DNA from: Gammaproteobacteria bacterium
Lineage (GTDB): Bacteria; Pseudomonadota; Gammaproteobacteria; Xanthomonadales; SZUA-36
Assembly: GCA_030426265.1 (NCBI GenBank)
Contig: JAUHYP010000008.1
Coordinates: 1-64,000 of the forward strand
Length of the DNA stretch: 64,000 nucleotides
Direction of reading: 5' to 3'
The notes under the pieces are model-generated. The model did no database searches and had not been told where the DNA came from. It saw only the letters and a list, made by a program, of their open reading frames with translations. Positions 11,611 through 19,982 of the stretch are shown here, piece after piece (within the stretch, counting starts at the first letter, position 1; each line of letters begins with the position of its first letter). The position numbers were made by a program, and so were the translations under genes.

Positions 11611-12393
11611 TCACACGGTGGGCACCGTGCCGCCGTCGATGACGAACTCGGAACCGGTGATCGACGCCGCCCTTGGCGACGCCAGGAACGCAATCAGCTC
11701 CGCGACCTCGGCGGGCCGGGCGGGCCGGCCGATGGGAATGCCGCCGAGGCCCTGCATGACGATCTGCCGCCCGCCTTCGTAGTCGGTGCCCGCCTCGGCG
11801 GCGAGTCGCTCGACCAGGGCCGTGGCGGCCTCGGTCTCGATCCAGCCGGGGGACACGCGCACGACACGCACGCCCTGTGGGGCGACCTCTTTGGAAAGCG
11901 CCTTGCTGTAGGTGGAAAGCGCCGCCTTGGCCGCGGCGTAGGCGATTGTCGATTCGGGCAAGGGCAGGACGCGCTGGATCGAGGTGATGTGCACGATCAC
12001 ACCGGCCCCCTGCGCCAACATGGCGGGCAGCAGGGCCCGGTCGAGCCTGACCGCCGACATCAGGTTCAGGTCGAGTTCCCTGGCCCATTGCGTGTCGTCC
12101 AGCGCGGCGAAGCCTCCGCCAGGCGCGCTCGATCCGCCCACCACGTTGACCAGGATGTCGATGCCGCCGAACTGCGCCAGCATCGCATCGGCGGTGGCGC
12201 GGGCGCCGGCTCGGGTCGACAGGTCTGCCGCCACGTAGTGAACGCCATCGACGCCCCGGGCGGGGTGTTCGCGCGAGGCGGCCGTCACGCGGGCGCCGGC
12301 GCCGGCCAGCAGGGCGACGGTCGCGGCGCCCACACCGCTGGTGCCGCCGGTGACCAGGGCGCGTTTGCCGTCGAGTTGAAGATCGAAGTTCAT
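11611..12393 (-). CDS. SDR-family oxidoreductase
   Basis: A 260-residue classical short-chain dehydrogenase/reductase: NAD(P)-binding TGGTSGVG (15-22), an NAG-like strand changed to VNVVGG (82-87), catalytic Ser138 in HITSIQ, and Tyr152/Lys156 in YAAAK. Ser-Arg after the second strand (residues 40-41) hints at NADP preference, but this is weak. The substrate is not predictable. The start ATG overlaps the stop of the NTF2-like gene by ATGA, so the two are translationally coupled. Both are divergent from the LysR regulator at 12819 and are probably its targets. It could be mistaken for FabG, but a separate fabG lies at 28349-29098. Confidence 0.87.
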   Translation of the reverse strand: MNFDLQLDGKRALVTGGTSGVGAATVALLAGAGARVTAASREHPARGVDGVHYVAADLSTRAGARATADAMLAQFGGIDILVNVVGGSSAPGGGFAALDDTQWARELDLNLMSAVRLDRALLPAMLAQGAGVIVHITSIQRVLPLPESTIAYAAAKAALSTYSKALSKEVAPQGVRVVRVSPGWIETEAATALVERLAAEAGTDYEGGRQIVMQGLGGIPIGRPARPAEVAELIAFLASPRAASITGSEFVIDGGTVPTV

Positions 12394-12719
12394 GGCCGGA
12401 TCTCCAGGAACGAGATCTTCCGGCGCTTGAGTACGAACGTGAATTCCAGGTCCACGGGGCTGCCGGGGAAATTGCCGCTGACGCGTCCCGTGACGATATG
12501 CCGGACATCGTTCCGAACATGCGCCAGGGGCTCGACCGTGTAGTGGTACTTCGCGGTCGCCGCCGTTCTCCAGGCCGCGATCGCCGCCCGTCCCACATGC
12601 GTCCGTCCTTCGTCCCTCACTTCGGCGTCTTTTGTGAAGCAGTCGGCCACGGCGTCACCGGAAAGCGCGTCGGCGTTGAAGTAGGCGACGATTGGTTCGG
12701 GGAGGTTAAGGGCGGTCAT
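12390..12719 (-). CDS. SnoaL/NTF2-like small protein
   Basis: A 109-residue protein with the NTF2-like (SnoaL) pattern: an N-terminal helix ([12 protein letters not shown]), [22 protein letters not shown], and a C-terminal beta-sheet with [19 protein letters not shown]. Such proteins are cone-shaped dimers acting as isomerases, cyclases or binding proteins, and are often paired with an SDR enzyme, as here. The ATG at 12719 is chosen because GGAG lies six bases upstream; in-frame starts at 12731 or 12761 lack a ribosome site. It is the first gene of the operon divergent from lysR and overlaps the SDR start by four bases. Confidence 0.78.
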   Translation of the reverse strand: MTALNLPEPIVAYFNADALSGDAVADCFTKDAEVRDEGRTHVGRAAIAAWRTAATAKYHYTVEPLAHVRNDVRHIVTGRVSGNFPGSPVDLEFTFVLKRRKISFLEIRP

Positions 12720-12767
12720 GTCGTGCTCCATTGCGTGGGTTGAACACAACAATGGACGCAACGGACC

Positions 12768-12794
12768 CGTAAGAGAATCACCTATACTCTTACG
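12768..12794. promoter_or_regulatory. Inverted repeat in the lysR/NTF2 divergent promoter
   Basis: CGTAAGAG (12768-12775) and CTCTTACG (12787-12794) are perfect 8-bp arms separated by 11 bases. The repeat contains the likely lysR -10 TATACT (12783-12788). Geometry and position suit a regulator binding site controlling both directions. Confidence 0.55.
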
Positions 12795-12807
12795 TGCTTG
12801 TTAAGCA
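12795..12807. promoter_or_regulatory. LysR-type T-N11-A box
   Basis: TGCTT-GTT-AAGCA is a perfect 13-base palindrome that fits the T-N11-A consensus of LysR-family operators. It directly abuts the larger inverted repeat and lies 11 bases before the lysR start codon, as expected for autoregulation. Confidence 0.6.
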
Positions 12808-12818
12808 AAGGGGGCACA

Positions 12819-13772
12819 ATGAGGGGTTCTGAATTCGCTGATCTCAAGGCCTTCGTGGCGATCGTCGAGCGTGGCAGCTTCTCCCGGGCCGCCGACCACC
12901 TCGGCGTTTCCCGCTCGGCCCTGAGCCAGGTCATCCGGAAACTCGAAGGCCGGCTCGACGTCCGCCTGTTGAACCGCACGACCCGTAGCGTTGCGCCGAC
13001 CGCCGCAGGCACGCGGCTGTACACGCGGGTCGCGCCCATGCTGCTGGAGATGGACGAGGCGGTCGCAGAGGCCGTCGCGGCAACGAACCGGGTCGCGGGC
13101 ACCCTCAGGATCAACACACTGGGCATGGCGGCCAAGAAGGTGATTGCGCCGCGGCTGGGCGCCTTCCATCGCGCCCACCCGGACGTGGTGCTCGATATCG
13201 TCATCGACGATGGCCTGAGCGACATCGTGGCCGGTGGCTTCGATGCGGGCATCCGCATCGGCGAGCGCCTCCAGAAGGACATGATTGCCGTCCGCCTGAC
13301 GCCGGACGTGGAACTGCTGGCGGTTGCCGCCCCGTCCTACCTGGACCGATATGGAGAACCCTGCTTGCCGGAGGATCTGCACGATCACGCCTGCATCAAC
13401 TGGCGCTTCCCCGGCAGCGGGGCCATCGCGCGGTGGTCGTTCCACAAGGACGGAAAACAGGTCGAAACGGTGGTGGAAGGCCCCTTGATATCCAACCACC
13501 AGGACATCGTGGTGCCGGCGGCCCTACAGGGGCTCGGTATCCTGTACGCCTACAACGATGATGGCATCGCGGAAGCGCTCGAGCGGGGGGAATTGCGGCG
13601 GGTACTCGTCGACTGGGCGCTCACCGTGCCGGGGCTCTACCTCTACTACGCCAACCGACGGCACTTCCAGCCGTCGCTTCGCGCCTTCATCGACTGCCTG
13701 TTGGACAGGCCAATGATGCGCCCGCCGAAGGGGCGCACCCGTCGCAGAAGCGCGTTGCAGGACCGGGAGTGA
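12819..13772 (+). CDS. LysR-family transcriptional regulator
   Basis: A 317-residue LTTR: N-terminal winged helix-turn-helix (about residues 4-63; ERGSFSRAADHLGVSRSALSQVIRKLE split over 18-44) followed by the LysR substrate-binding fold (about 88-290; LRINTLG, DAGIRIGE). It most resembles the CrgA/DsdC-like LTTR group often found divergent from an oxidoreductase. The ATG at 12819 follows a GGGGG-rich ribosome site; the in-frame TTG at 12798 lies inside the operator. It is divergent from the NTF2-like/SDR pair, with palindromes in the shared region, so it probably controls that pair and itself. The effector is unknown. Confidence 0.9.
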   Translation: MRGSEFADLKAFVAIVERGSFSRAADHLGVSRSALSQVIRKLEGRLDVRLLNRTTRSVAPTAAGTRLYTRVAPMLLEMDEAVAEAVAATNRVAGTLRINTLGMAAKKVIAPRLGAFHRAHPDVVLDIVIDDGLSDIVAGGFDAGIRIGERLQKDMIAVRLTPDVELLAVAAPSYLDRYGEPCLPEDLHDHACINWRFPGSGAIARWSFHKDGKQVETVVEGPLISNHQDIVVPAALQGLGILYAYNDDGIAEALERGELRRVLVDWALTVPGLYLYYANRRHFQPSLRAFIDCLLDRPMMRPPKGRTRRRSALQDRE

Positions 13773-13790
13773 TCAGCAAGCTCGCCGGTG

Positions 13791-14255
13791 TTACGGCGTG
13801 CCGACGCTGGTCCGCCAATCCGCCCGCCAAAGCAGCCAGTCGCCCCCTTCGAGCACCCACTCGGTCTCGATGTCCAGCAGTCGGCCCTCGTCCGGGATCA
13901 GCCCGTCACCCCCGGTCACCAGCGCCTTGAACGTGGCCACCGCCAGGTTGGGGCCGCGCAGTTCCACGGTGACGGGAAACAGCTGCGCCTGCACCCGGCG
14001 GCGCTCACTCATCTGCAGCAGCAGGTAACGGCTGAAGTCCTCGCGGGTCATGCCGCCGTCCTGGGCCTCGAAACCCTCGGCCACGGCGTCCATGAAGGCG
14101 CCGCGGTCGCCGGCCTCGCCGGCGATCTCCAGTTCGGTGATGCGGGCGCGGACCTGGTCTTCGGGGCTTTCCTCGCTGCCGCAGGCGGCCAGGTGCAACG
14201 CCAGGGTCAACAGCAGGCCCCAGGAAAGACCTGCCCTCAGGATCGATGAGTCCAT
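13791..14255 (-). CDS. Putative lipoprotein, unknown function
   Basis: A 154-residue protein with a lipoprotein signal ending LAAC (Cys25), so probably lipid-anchored in the envelope. The mature part has an acidic helical stretch (about residues 28-62) and then beta-rich segments (AQLFPVTVELRGPNLAVATFKAL, split; TEWVLEGGDWLLWRADWR) that suggest an NTF2/SnoaL-like fold; I do not recognise a named family. The ATG at 14255 overlaps the stop of the GCS2-CBS gene by one base (TGATG), so translation is coupled. It is convergent with lysR, with only 18 bases between the stops. Confidence 0.7.
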   Translation of the reverse strand: MDSSILRAGLSWGLLLTLALHLAACGSEESPEDQVRARITELEIAGEAGDRGAFMDAVAEGFEAQDGGMTREDFSRYLLLQMSERRRVQAQLFPVTVELRGPNLAVATFKALVTGGDGLIPDEGRLLDIETEWVLEGGDWLLWRADWRTSVGTP

Positions 14256-16204
14256 CACTGTTCTTCGGCGAGATACCGCTCGAGCAGCCGCGACGACACC
14301 ACGATCAGGTCGTGCTCCGTCACCAGGCCGACCAGCTTGCCGTCCTTGACCACCGGCAGGCAGGCCATGTTGCCCTCGCGCATCATGCGGATGGCCTCCA
14401 CGGTGGAGGTCTCCGGGGTGACGGTGACCGGTTCGGGATTCATGATCTCGCTCACCGTGACCTTCTTGTCGGGGCCCAGGCGGCCGGTGGCCACCAGGCG
14501 CAGCAGGGCGCGGTGCGACACCAGGCCCACCAGTTCGCCGTCGTCACCTTCCACCGGCACGTGGCGCACGTGGCGCCAGTCCATCAGGGACGCGGCAAAG
14601 TCGACGATGTCATCGGCGCGCACGGTGAACAGGTCGGTGACCATGAACTGGCCGACGCGCTGGTAGCTTTCGCGGAAATCGAGTTGCTCGCAGAAATCCG
14701 CCAGCTGCCACTCGCTCACCGGCTTACCCGTGGACTGTTGCGTCATCAGGCTGGTGACCAGGCAGCGCATGCGCTGGTCCAGGGTGCCCTGCTGGCGCAT
14801 CCCCAGCGCCGAATCGAGCAGCCAGCGCGCGCCGGTCCGGCGTTCCTCCACGCGGCGCTGCACCACGTCCAGGTAGCGGCCGATGTCCTCGGGATCGATG
14901 CCCACGGCCTGCAGGCCTTCCCGCGCCAGGGGCAACAGCTGGTCCAGGATGAGCTGCTGCGCCGTCAGGTACTGGTCGTCGAACCAGTGCATCTGGGCGC
15001 GCAGGCCCTCGCGCGCGGCGGCGAGAAAATTCGACTTCACGTGCTCGAAGGCCAGCCGGTCGCGGATGTCGCCCTCCGCCTGGGCCATGCCCGCCACCAT
15101 GCCGAAGAAGAAGGCCGCGTTGGCCACCTCGTCGATGATCGACGGCCCGGAGGGAATCACCCGGTTCTCGATGCGCAGGTGCGGCACGCCATTGTGCACG
15201 CCGTAGCAGGGCCGGTTCCAGCGGTAGACGGTGCCGTTGTGCAGGCGCAGGGCGTTCAGCCTGGGCGCCTCGCCGCGCTCCACCATGCCCAGCACGTCGT
15301 CCTCGCACTGGGTGGTCAGGATCACGCGGAAGCGGGCGATGTCCTCCTTGAAGATTTCCACCACCGACTCGTCCACCCAGCGGTCGCCGAAATGCACGCG
15401 CGGCTTAAGCCCGCGGGCCTGGTGGGTCTCGGAGCGTGCGTCGATCGACTGCTCGAACACGGCGATGCGCGTCTCGTGCCACAGTCGGTGTCCGAGCAGG
15501 ATGGGCGAGTTCACCGATGCGGCCATCAGCGGCGCGGTCACCAGCTGGGCGATGTTGTACACCCGCGTGAACTGGCTGGGGTCGGTCTGGAGGTGCACCT
15601 GGAAGCTGGTGTTGCAGGCTTCCATCATCACGTTGTCGGTCTTGACCGTCAGCGGGTCGATGCCGTTGATGGTGAACTCGAAGTCCTTGCCGCGCAGGGC
15701 GCGCAGGGCGTCGTTCAGCGCCTTGTAGCGCACCGTCGGCACCATGGCGTCCAGGCTCAGCTGATCACGGCTGAGCGTGGGCAGGATGCCCACCAGGGCG
15801 ATGTCGCAGTCCATGGACCGCGCATTGCGCCGGGCGATGTCGTAGATTTCGTTTGCCTCGGCTTCCATGCGTCGCAGGCAGTGGGCGTCCACTTCCTGCA
15901 CGCCCATGTTGGCCTCGAGGTTGAACAGGCCGATCTCGTGGGTGAAGCGCGGGTCGTCGATGGCTTCCAGCAGGTCCAGCGCGCGCAGTGCGGGCTGGCC
16001 GGAGGGCCTGACGATGAACATCTCCTGCTCGGCGCCGATGCGGCGCTTGCCCGATTCGATCATGCCCTTGTCGAGCATGGTCTCCAGGGCCTGCACCTCC
16101 AGGAGCAGGGATTTCATGAACGCCTGGCGCTCGGCCTCGTCCGTGTTGCGTTTGACGTTCTGCTCACCCACGGTGGGCCGCCCTCCCCAGGCGGTGACGT
16201 TCAC
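14255..16204 (-). CDS. GCS2-like carboxylate-amine ligase fused to a CBS pair
   Basis: A protein of up to 649 residues. The N-terminal 480 or so residues resemble glutamate-cysteine ligase family 2 (YbdK/EgtA-like carboxylate-amine ligases): IGAEQEMFIV (acidic ATP/Mg residues), HEIGLFNLEANMG, SFQVHLQTD and HLRIENRVIPSGPS. The C-terminal 130 or so residues form two CBS motifs (VGQFMVTDLFTV..HVPVEGDDGELVGLVS and VSEIMNPEPVTV..LPVVKDGKLVGLVTEHD), which usually sense adenine nucleotides. The substrate is unknown; a glutathione role is possible but not shown. The start is uncertain: GTG 16204 is the longest, while GTG 16171 has a GGAGGG nine bases upstream. A lipoprotein gene is coupled downstream. 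Confidence 0.8.
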   Translation of the reverse strand: MNVTAWGGRPTVGEQNVKRNTDEAERQAFMKSLLLEVQALETMLDKGMIESGKRRIGAEQEMFIVRPSGQPALRALDLLEAIDDPRFTHEIGLFNLEANMGVQEVDAHCLRRMEAEANEIYDIARRNARSMDCDIALVGILPTLSRDQLSLDAMVPTVRYKALNDALRALRGKDFEFTINGIDPLTVKTDNVMMEACNTSFQVHLQTDPSQFTRVYNIAQLVTAPLMAASVNSPILLGHRLWHETRIAVFEQSIDARSETHQARGLKPRVHFGDRWVDESVVEIFKEDIARFRVILTTQCEDDVLGMVERGEAPRLNALRLHNGTVYRWNRPCYGVHNGVPHLRIENRVIPSGPSIIDEVANAAFFFGMVAGMAQAEGDIRDRLAFEHVKSNFLAAAREGLRAQMHWFDDQYLTAQQLILDQLLPLAREGLQAVGIDPEDIGRYLDVVQRRVEERRTGARWLLDSALGMRQQGTLDQRMRCLVTSLMTQQSTGKPVSEWQLADFCEQLDFRESYQRVGQFMVTDLFTVRADDIVDFAASLMDWRHVRHVPVEGDDGELVGLVSHRALLRLVATGRLGPDKKVTVSEIMNPEPVTVTPETSTVEAIRMMREGNMACLPVVKDGKLVGLVTEHDLIVVSSRLLERYLAEEQ

Positions 16205-16338
16205 TGGGCTGGTCGTGTTCGCCAGCGTTCCGGGGATGATACGCAGGTGGGCAATGCCGGGGCAAACCAGCCGACCGGCGCGCCTGTGCGCCTGCGGCGG
16301 TCATGGGACGCGCCGCGACGTGATGGCGGCTCGCCAAC

Positions 16339-16367
16339 TTGTCACCCCGTGGGCCCTGTGATGGAAT
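16339..16367 (+). promoter_or_regulatory. Possible fadD promoter
   Basis: TTGTCA (16339-16344) and TGGAAT (16362-16367) are 17 bases apart, about 90 bases before the fadD start, in the 250-base divergent gap. The -10 is weak. Apart from this I see nothing in the gap. Confidence 0.3.
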
Positions 16368-16455
16368 GTCCCGATACCCGCGTGAAGCGCCCGCGGGCCC
16401 AGAACGGTCCCCGTGACCCGTACAACCCCCGGACCGCACCGAGGTGGCTCGCACC

Positions 16456-18147
16456 ATGACCGACAAACCGTGGCTCCAACATTACGCCGAGGACGTACCG
16501 GCCCAGATCGACCTCGGCCAGTACCGGTCCGTCGTCGACATTCTCGAACAGGCCTGCGAGACCTTTCGCGACCGGCCCGCCTTCGAAAACTTCGGCACCA
16601 CCCTGGACTACGCCGAGCTCGACCGCCTGAGCCGGAATTTCGCCGCCACGCTGCAGGCCAAGGGCCTGGCGCCGGGCGATCGAATCGCCATCATGATGCC
16701 CAACCTCCTGCAGTATCCGGTGGCCCTGTTCGGCGCGCTGCGGGCGGGGCTGGTGGTGGTCAACACCAACCCGCTGTACACCAAACGCGAGCTGCGCCAC
16801 CAGCTGGTCGATTCGGGCGCGCGGGCCATCGTGGTGGTGGACAACTTCGCCCACGTGCTGGAGGCGGTGAAGGACGAGGTGCCGGTGGAGTTCGTGTTCA
16901 CCACGGCCATCGGCGACATGGTGAATTTCCCCAAGGGCGCCCTGATCAACTTCATGCTGAAGTACGTGCGCAAGGCCGTGCCTGCCTACCGGCTGCCGGG
17001 CTCGGAGCGCCTGCTGGACGCGGTCGCCGCCGGCGAAAAGCTGCCGCTGCGAAAGCCCGATACCGGCTTCGAGGACATCGCCTTCCTGCAGTACACCGGC
17101 GGCACCACGGGCGTGGCCAAGGGCGCCATGCTGACCCACCGGAACATGGTCGCCAACATGCTGCAGGCAAAGGCGTGGCTGGGTAACCTCTCGGATGGCG
17201 AAGAAGTCATCATCACGGCGCTGCCGCTCTACCATATCTTCGCGCTGACGGCGAACTGCCTGGTGTTCATGTCACTGGGCGGGCTGAACGTGCTGATCTC
17301 CAATCCGCGCGACTCGAAGAACTTCCTCAAAGTGCTCAGCGGCGTGCCCTTCACCGCGATCACCGGGGTGAACACCCTGTTCAACGCCCTGCTCAACTGC
17401 GAGCACTTCGACAAGCTGGATTTCTCCCACCTCAAGCTCACGCTGGGCGGTGGCATGGCCGTGCAGCGCGCCGTGGCCGATCGTTGGAAGGAAGTGACCG
17501 GCGTGACCCTGGTCGAGGCCTACGGCCTGACCGAGACCTCCCCGGCGGCCTGCATCAACCCCATGGACCTGGAGGCCTACAACGGCTTCATCGGCCTGCC
17601 GATCTCCTCCACCGAGGCGGCGATCATGGGCGAGGACGGGCAGTGGCTGCCGACCGGCGAGGTCGGCGAGCTGTGTATTCGCGGCCCGCAGGTGATGAAG
17701 GGCTACTGGCAGCGTCCCGAAGAGACCGCCAAGGTCCTCAACGAGGACGGATGGCTGCGCACCGGCGACATGGCGAAGATGAACGAGGACGGCTTCTTCA
17801 AGATCGTCGACCGCAAGAAGGACATGATCCTGGTCTCGGGTTTCAACGTGTACCCCAACGAGGTCGAGGACGTGCTGGCCTCGCACCCCAAGATCCTGGA
17901 AGTCGCCGCCGTCGGCGTCCCGGACGAACACTCCGGCGAACTGGTCAAGGTGTTCATCGTCAAGAAGGACGCGAGCCTCACCGAAGACGAGGTCAAGGCC
18001 TACGCCAAGGAAAACCTGACCGGCTACAAGCGGCCGAAGTTCGTGGAGTTCCGGGACGAACTGCCCAAGACCAACGTGGGCAAGATCCTGCGCAAGGCCC
18101 TGCGCGCGGAATCCGAGCCGGCCGAAGGGGAAGAAGGAGCCGCCTGA
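16456..18147 (+). CDS. fadD: Long-chain fatty acid-CoA ligase
   Basis: A 563-residue ANL-superfamily adenylating enzyme that activates long-chain fatty acids to acyl-CoA, the entry step of beta-oxidation, at the inner membrane face. The P-loop is YTGGTTGVAKG (213-223); the FadD motif YGLTETSP and the hinge/adenylation segment DGWLRTGDMAKMNEDGFFKIVDRKKD (split) follow, then VYPNEVED and a C-terminal catalytic lysine in NVGKILRK. Length and order match E. coli FadD. The ATG at 16456 has GAGGTGG eight bases upstream. fadE, fadJ and fadI elsewhere in the window complete the pathway. Confidence 0.95.
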   Translation: MTDKPWLQHYAEDVPAQIDLGQYRSVVDILEQACETFRDRPAFENFGTTLDYAELDRLSRNFAATLQAKGLAPGDRIAIMMPNLLQYPVALFGALRAGLVVVNTNPLYTKRELRHQLVDSGARAIVVVDNFAHVLEAVKDEVPVEFVFTTAIGDMVNFPKGALINFMLKYVRKAVPAYRLPGSERLLDAVAAGEKLPLRKPDTGFEDIAFLQYTGGTTGVAKGAMLTHRNMVANMLQAKAWLGNLSDGEEVIITALPLYHIFALTANCLVFMSLGGLNVLISNPRDSKNFLKVLSGVPFTAITGVNTLFNALLNCEHFDKLDFSHLKLTLGGGMAVQRAVADRWKEVTGVTLVEAYGLTETSPAACINPMDLEAYNGFIGLPISSTEAAIMGEDGQWLPTGEVGELCIRGPQVMKGYWQRPEETAKVLNEDGWLRTGDMAKMNEDGFFKIVDRKKDMILVSGFNVYPNEVEDVLASHPKILEVAAVGVPDEHSGELVKVFIVKKDASLTEDEVKAYAKENLTGYKRPKFVEFRDELPKTNVGKILRKALRAESEPAEGEEGAA

Positions 18148-18207
18148 GGCGGGCATTGCCGCCGGCAAGACTTCCGGACTCCTCGGGGGGAACAGACGGT
18201 CGTGCGT

Positions 18208-19485
18208 TCAGCGCCGGTCGCTGTGATCGGCTGACGTCTCCGCATCTTTCGGGCCTTCGGAATCCGGCTTGCCCGGCACGGCACGATCGCTTCGTTCCCT
18301 GACACCCATCGCCAGGCCCCGCGTCAGGCTCGCGCTGCCGAATCGGTCGGTGATGGCGTCGATGGTCGCATCCAGGCTGACCGGCGCCAGGTCATCGATG
18401 CTGGGCGCCCTGCCCTCCTCGAACTGGCTCGTACCCACGCCCAGCAGGCGCACGGGCGTGTTCGCGTGCTCCGCCCGCCACCGTTCCAGCAGGCCCGCGG
18501 CGACCTGGTAGACCGTGCGCGTGCCCGAGGTGGCGCTGCGCAGCGTCAGGCTGCGGGTGGCGGTCTGGAAGCGGTGGTCGCGCACTTTCAGCGTGACGGT
18601 GCGGGCGGCCAGGTGCTGGCGGCGCACGCGGCGCATGACGTTCTCGGCCTGGCGCAGCAGTTCGGCTTTCATCTCGCGCAGGTCGGTCAGGTCGGTGTCG
18701 AAGGTCTGTTCGTGGCTGATGGACTTGTCGGGGCGCTCCGGCGTGACCTCGCGTTCGTCCTCGCCACGCGCCAGCGCCAGGTAGTGGCCGGCGCGCTGGC
18801 CGAACAGGTCCCGCAGCACGGCCGGGTCCGCCTGGCGCAACTGGCCGATGGTCAACACGCCGCGGGCGCGCAGCTTCGGCTCGGTCTTCGCGCCGATGCC
18901 CCAGAGGCGGCGCACCGGCATGGGGTCGAGGAAGCGTCGCACCTGGTCCGGGTCCACCGACACGAAACCGCGCGGCTTGCGCGCATCCGATGCGAGCTTG
19001 GCCAGGAACTTGTTGTGGGCCAGGCCGATGCTGGCATGCAGGCCGGTCGCCTCGAGGATGTCGCGCACGATGGCACGCCCGATGTCCTCGCGGCTGCCGA
19101 ACAGCTTCAGGCTGCCGGTGACGTCCAGGAAGGCCTCGTCCAGCGACAGCCCCTCGACCAGCGGCGTGTAGCGCCGGAAGATGTCGAACACCTGCCCCGA
19201 CACTTCACGGTAACGTGCGATGCGTGGGCGCAAGTACACCGCCCTGGGCGCCAGTCGCCGCGCCTGTGCCGTGGGCATGGCCGAGCGCACCCCGAAGGCC
19301 CGGGCCTCGTAGCTGGCCGCCGCCACCACGCCCCGGTTGCCGGTGCCGCCCACGATCACCGCCTGGCCGGCGAGCGCAGGGTCGTCCCGTTGCTCGACGG
19401 AGGCGTAGAAGGCGTCCATGTCGATGTGCAGGATGGCGCGCATGGCCTGTCCGCTGGCCCCTGCGACATCTGCGCCCTGCGTCAT
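18208..19485 (-). CDS. dinB: DNA polymerase IV (Y family)
   Basis: A 425-residue translesion polymerase. Catalytic carboxylates are in HIDMDAFY (first motif) and LSLDEAFLDVT; the steric-gate and finger region SYEARAFGVRSAMP and the helix-hairpin-helix LWGIGAKTEPKLRARG follow, then the little-finger domain. The basic, acidic C-terminal tail after MGVRERSD is low complexity. The start at 19485 is two bases after the stop of the upstream membrane protein gene; ATG 19443 would give MRAILHIDMD, which aligns better with the E. coli start, so the first 14 residues may not be made. No LexA box is visible just upstream, so any SOS control would act before 19919. Confidence 0.92.
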   Translation of the reverse strand: MTQGADVAGASGQAMRAILHIDMDAFYASVEQRDDPALAGQAVIVGGTGNRGVVAAASYEARAFGVRSAMPTAQARRLAPRAVYLRPRIARYREVSGQVFDIFRRYTPLVEGLSLDEAFLDVTGSLKLFGSREDIGRAIVRDILEATGLHASIGLAHNKFLAKLASDARKPRGFVSVDPDQVRRFLDPMPVRRLWGIGAKTEPKLRARGVLTIGQLRQADPAVLRDLFGQRAGHYLALARGEDEREVTPERPDKSISHEQTFDTDLTDLREMKAELLRQAENVMRRVRRQHLAARTVTLKVRDHRFQTATRSLTLRSATSGTRTVYQVAAGLLERWRAEHANTPVRLLGVGTSQFEEGRAPSIDDLAPVSLDATIDAITDRFGSASLTRGLAMGVRERSDRAVPGKPDSEGPKDAETSADHSDRR

Positions 19486-19487
19486 GG

Positions 19488-19919
19488 CTAGCTTGAGGCG
19501 CCGCCGGCCTCCCGACCCTTCTCCACCAGGCGGCCCGCGTACCAGGCCACCAGCAGGTAGAGCGGCATTTCGATCCAGGTCCAGGACGGGGTTTCGAGCA
19601 TGATGGCGTTCAGGATGCCACCGGCCAGGGACAGCACGCCGACGATCATCGCCAGCAGCACCGGCCGCGAGACGCCCAGTTTCGCCGCCACCCAGCCGCC
19701 GACGAAGGCCTGCCCCAGGTGCGCGGCGAACACGCCGATCCAGGCCGCGCCCGGCATGCTCGCGATGACTTCCTTCATCTGCGCCGGGTCGTTCATGTCG
19801 GTGCCTTCCGGCAGCGGGAAGACCATGTTGTTGAGCAGCAGAAAGGCCCAGTTGACCAGCCCGCCGACGATGAGGCCGACCAGCACGGCCAGGGTGTTCC
19901 TGAGGACGACTTTGAGCAT
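19488..19919 (-). CDS. Small integral membrane protein, unknown function
   Basis: A 143-residue protein with about four hydrophobic helices: residues 6-28 (glycine-rich), 58-78 (with HLGQAFVGGWVAAK), 83-105 and 113-130. I recognise no characterised family. A GGGAGG ribosome site lies eight bases before the ATG. It ends two bases before dinB, so both are likely co-transcribed; the upstream gene on the other strand is an aminotransferase 63 bases away. The arrangement may simply share a promoter rather than a pathway. Confidence 0.75.
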   Translation of the reverse strand: MLKVVLRNTLAVLVGLIVGGLVNWAFLLLNNMVFPLPEGTDMNDPAQMKEVIASMPGAAWIGVFAAHLGQAFVGGWVAAKLGVSRPVLLAMIVGVLSLAGGILNAIMLETPSWTWIEMPLYLLVAWYAGRLVEKGREAGGASS

Positions 19920-19982
19920 TTTTGATTCCTCCCGTTTCCGCGTGGACTGGTGTCCCAGCTGCGTGCCTTTCATTATACGGGC

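Noticed and set aside
14246-16459. 737-codon open frame opposite the GCS2-CBS gene
   Set aside because: Same artefact: His/Gln/Val-rich, no domain, no ribosome site, mirror of a real gene.
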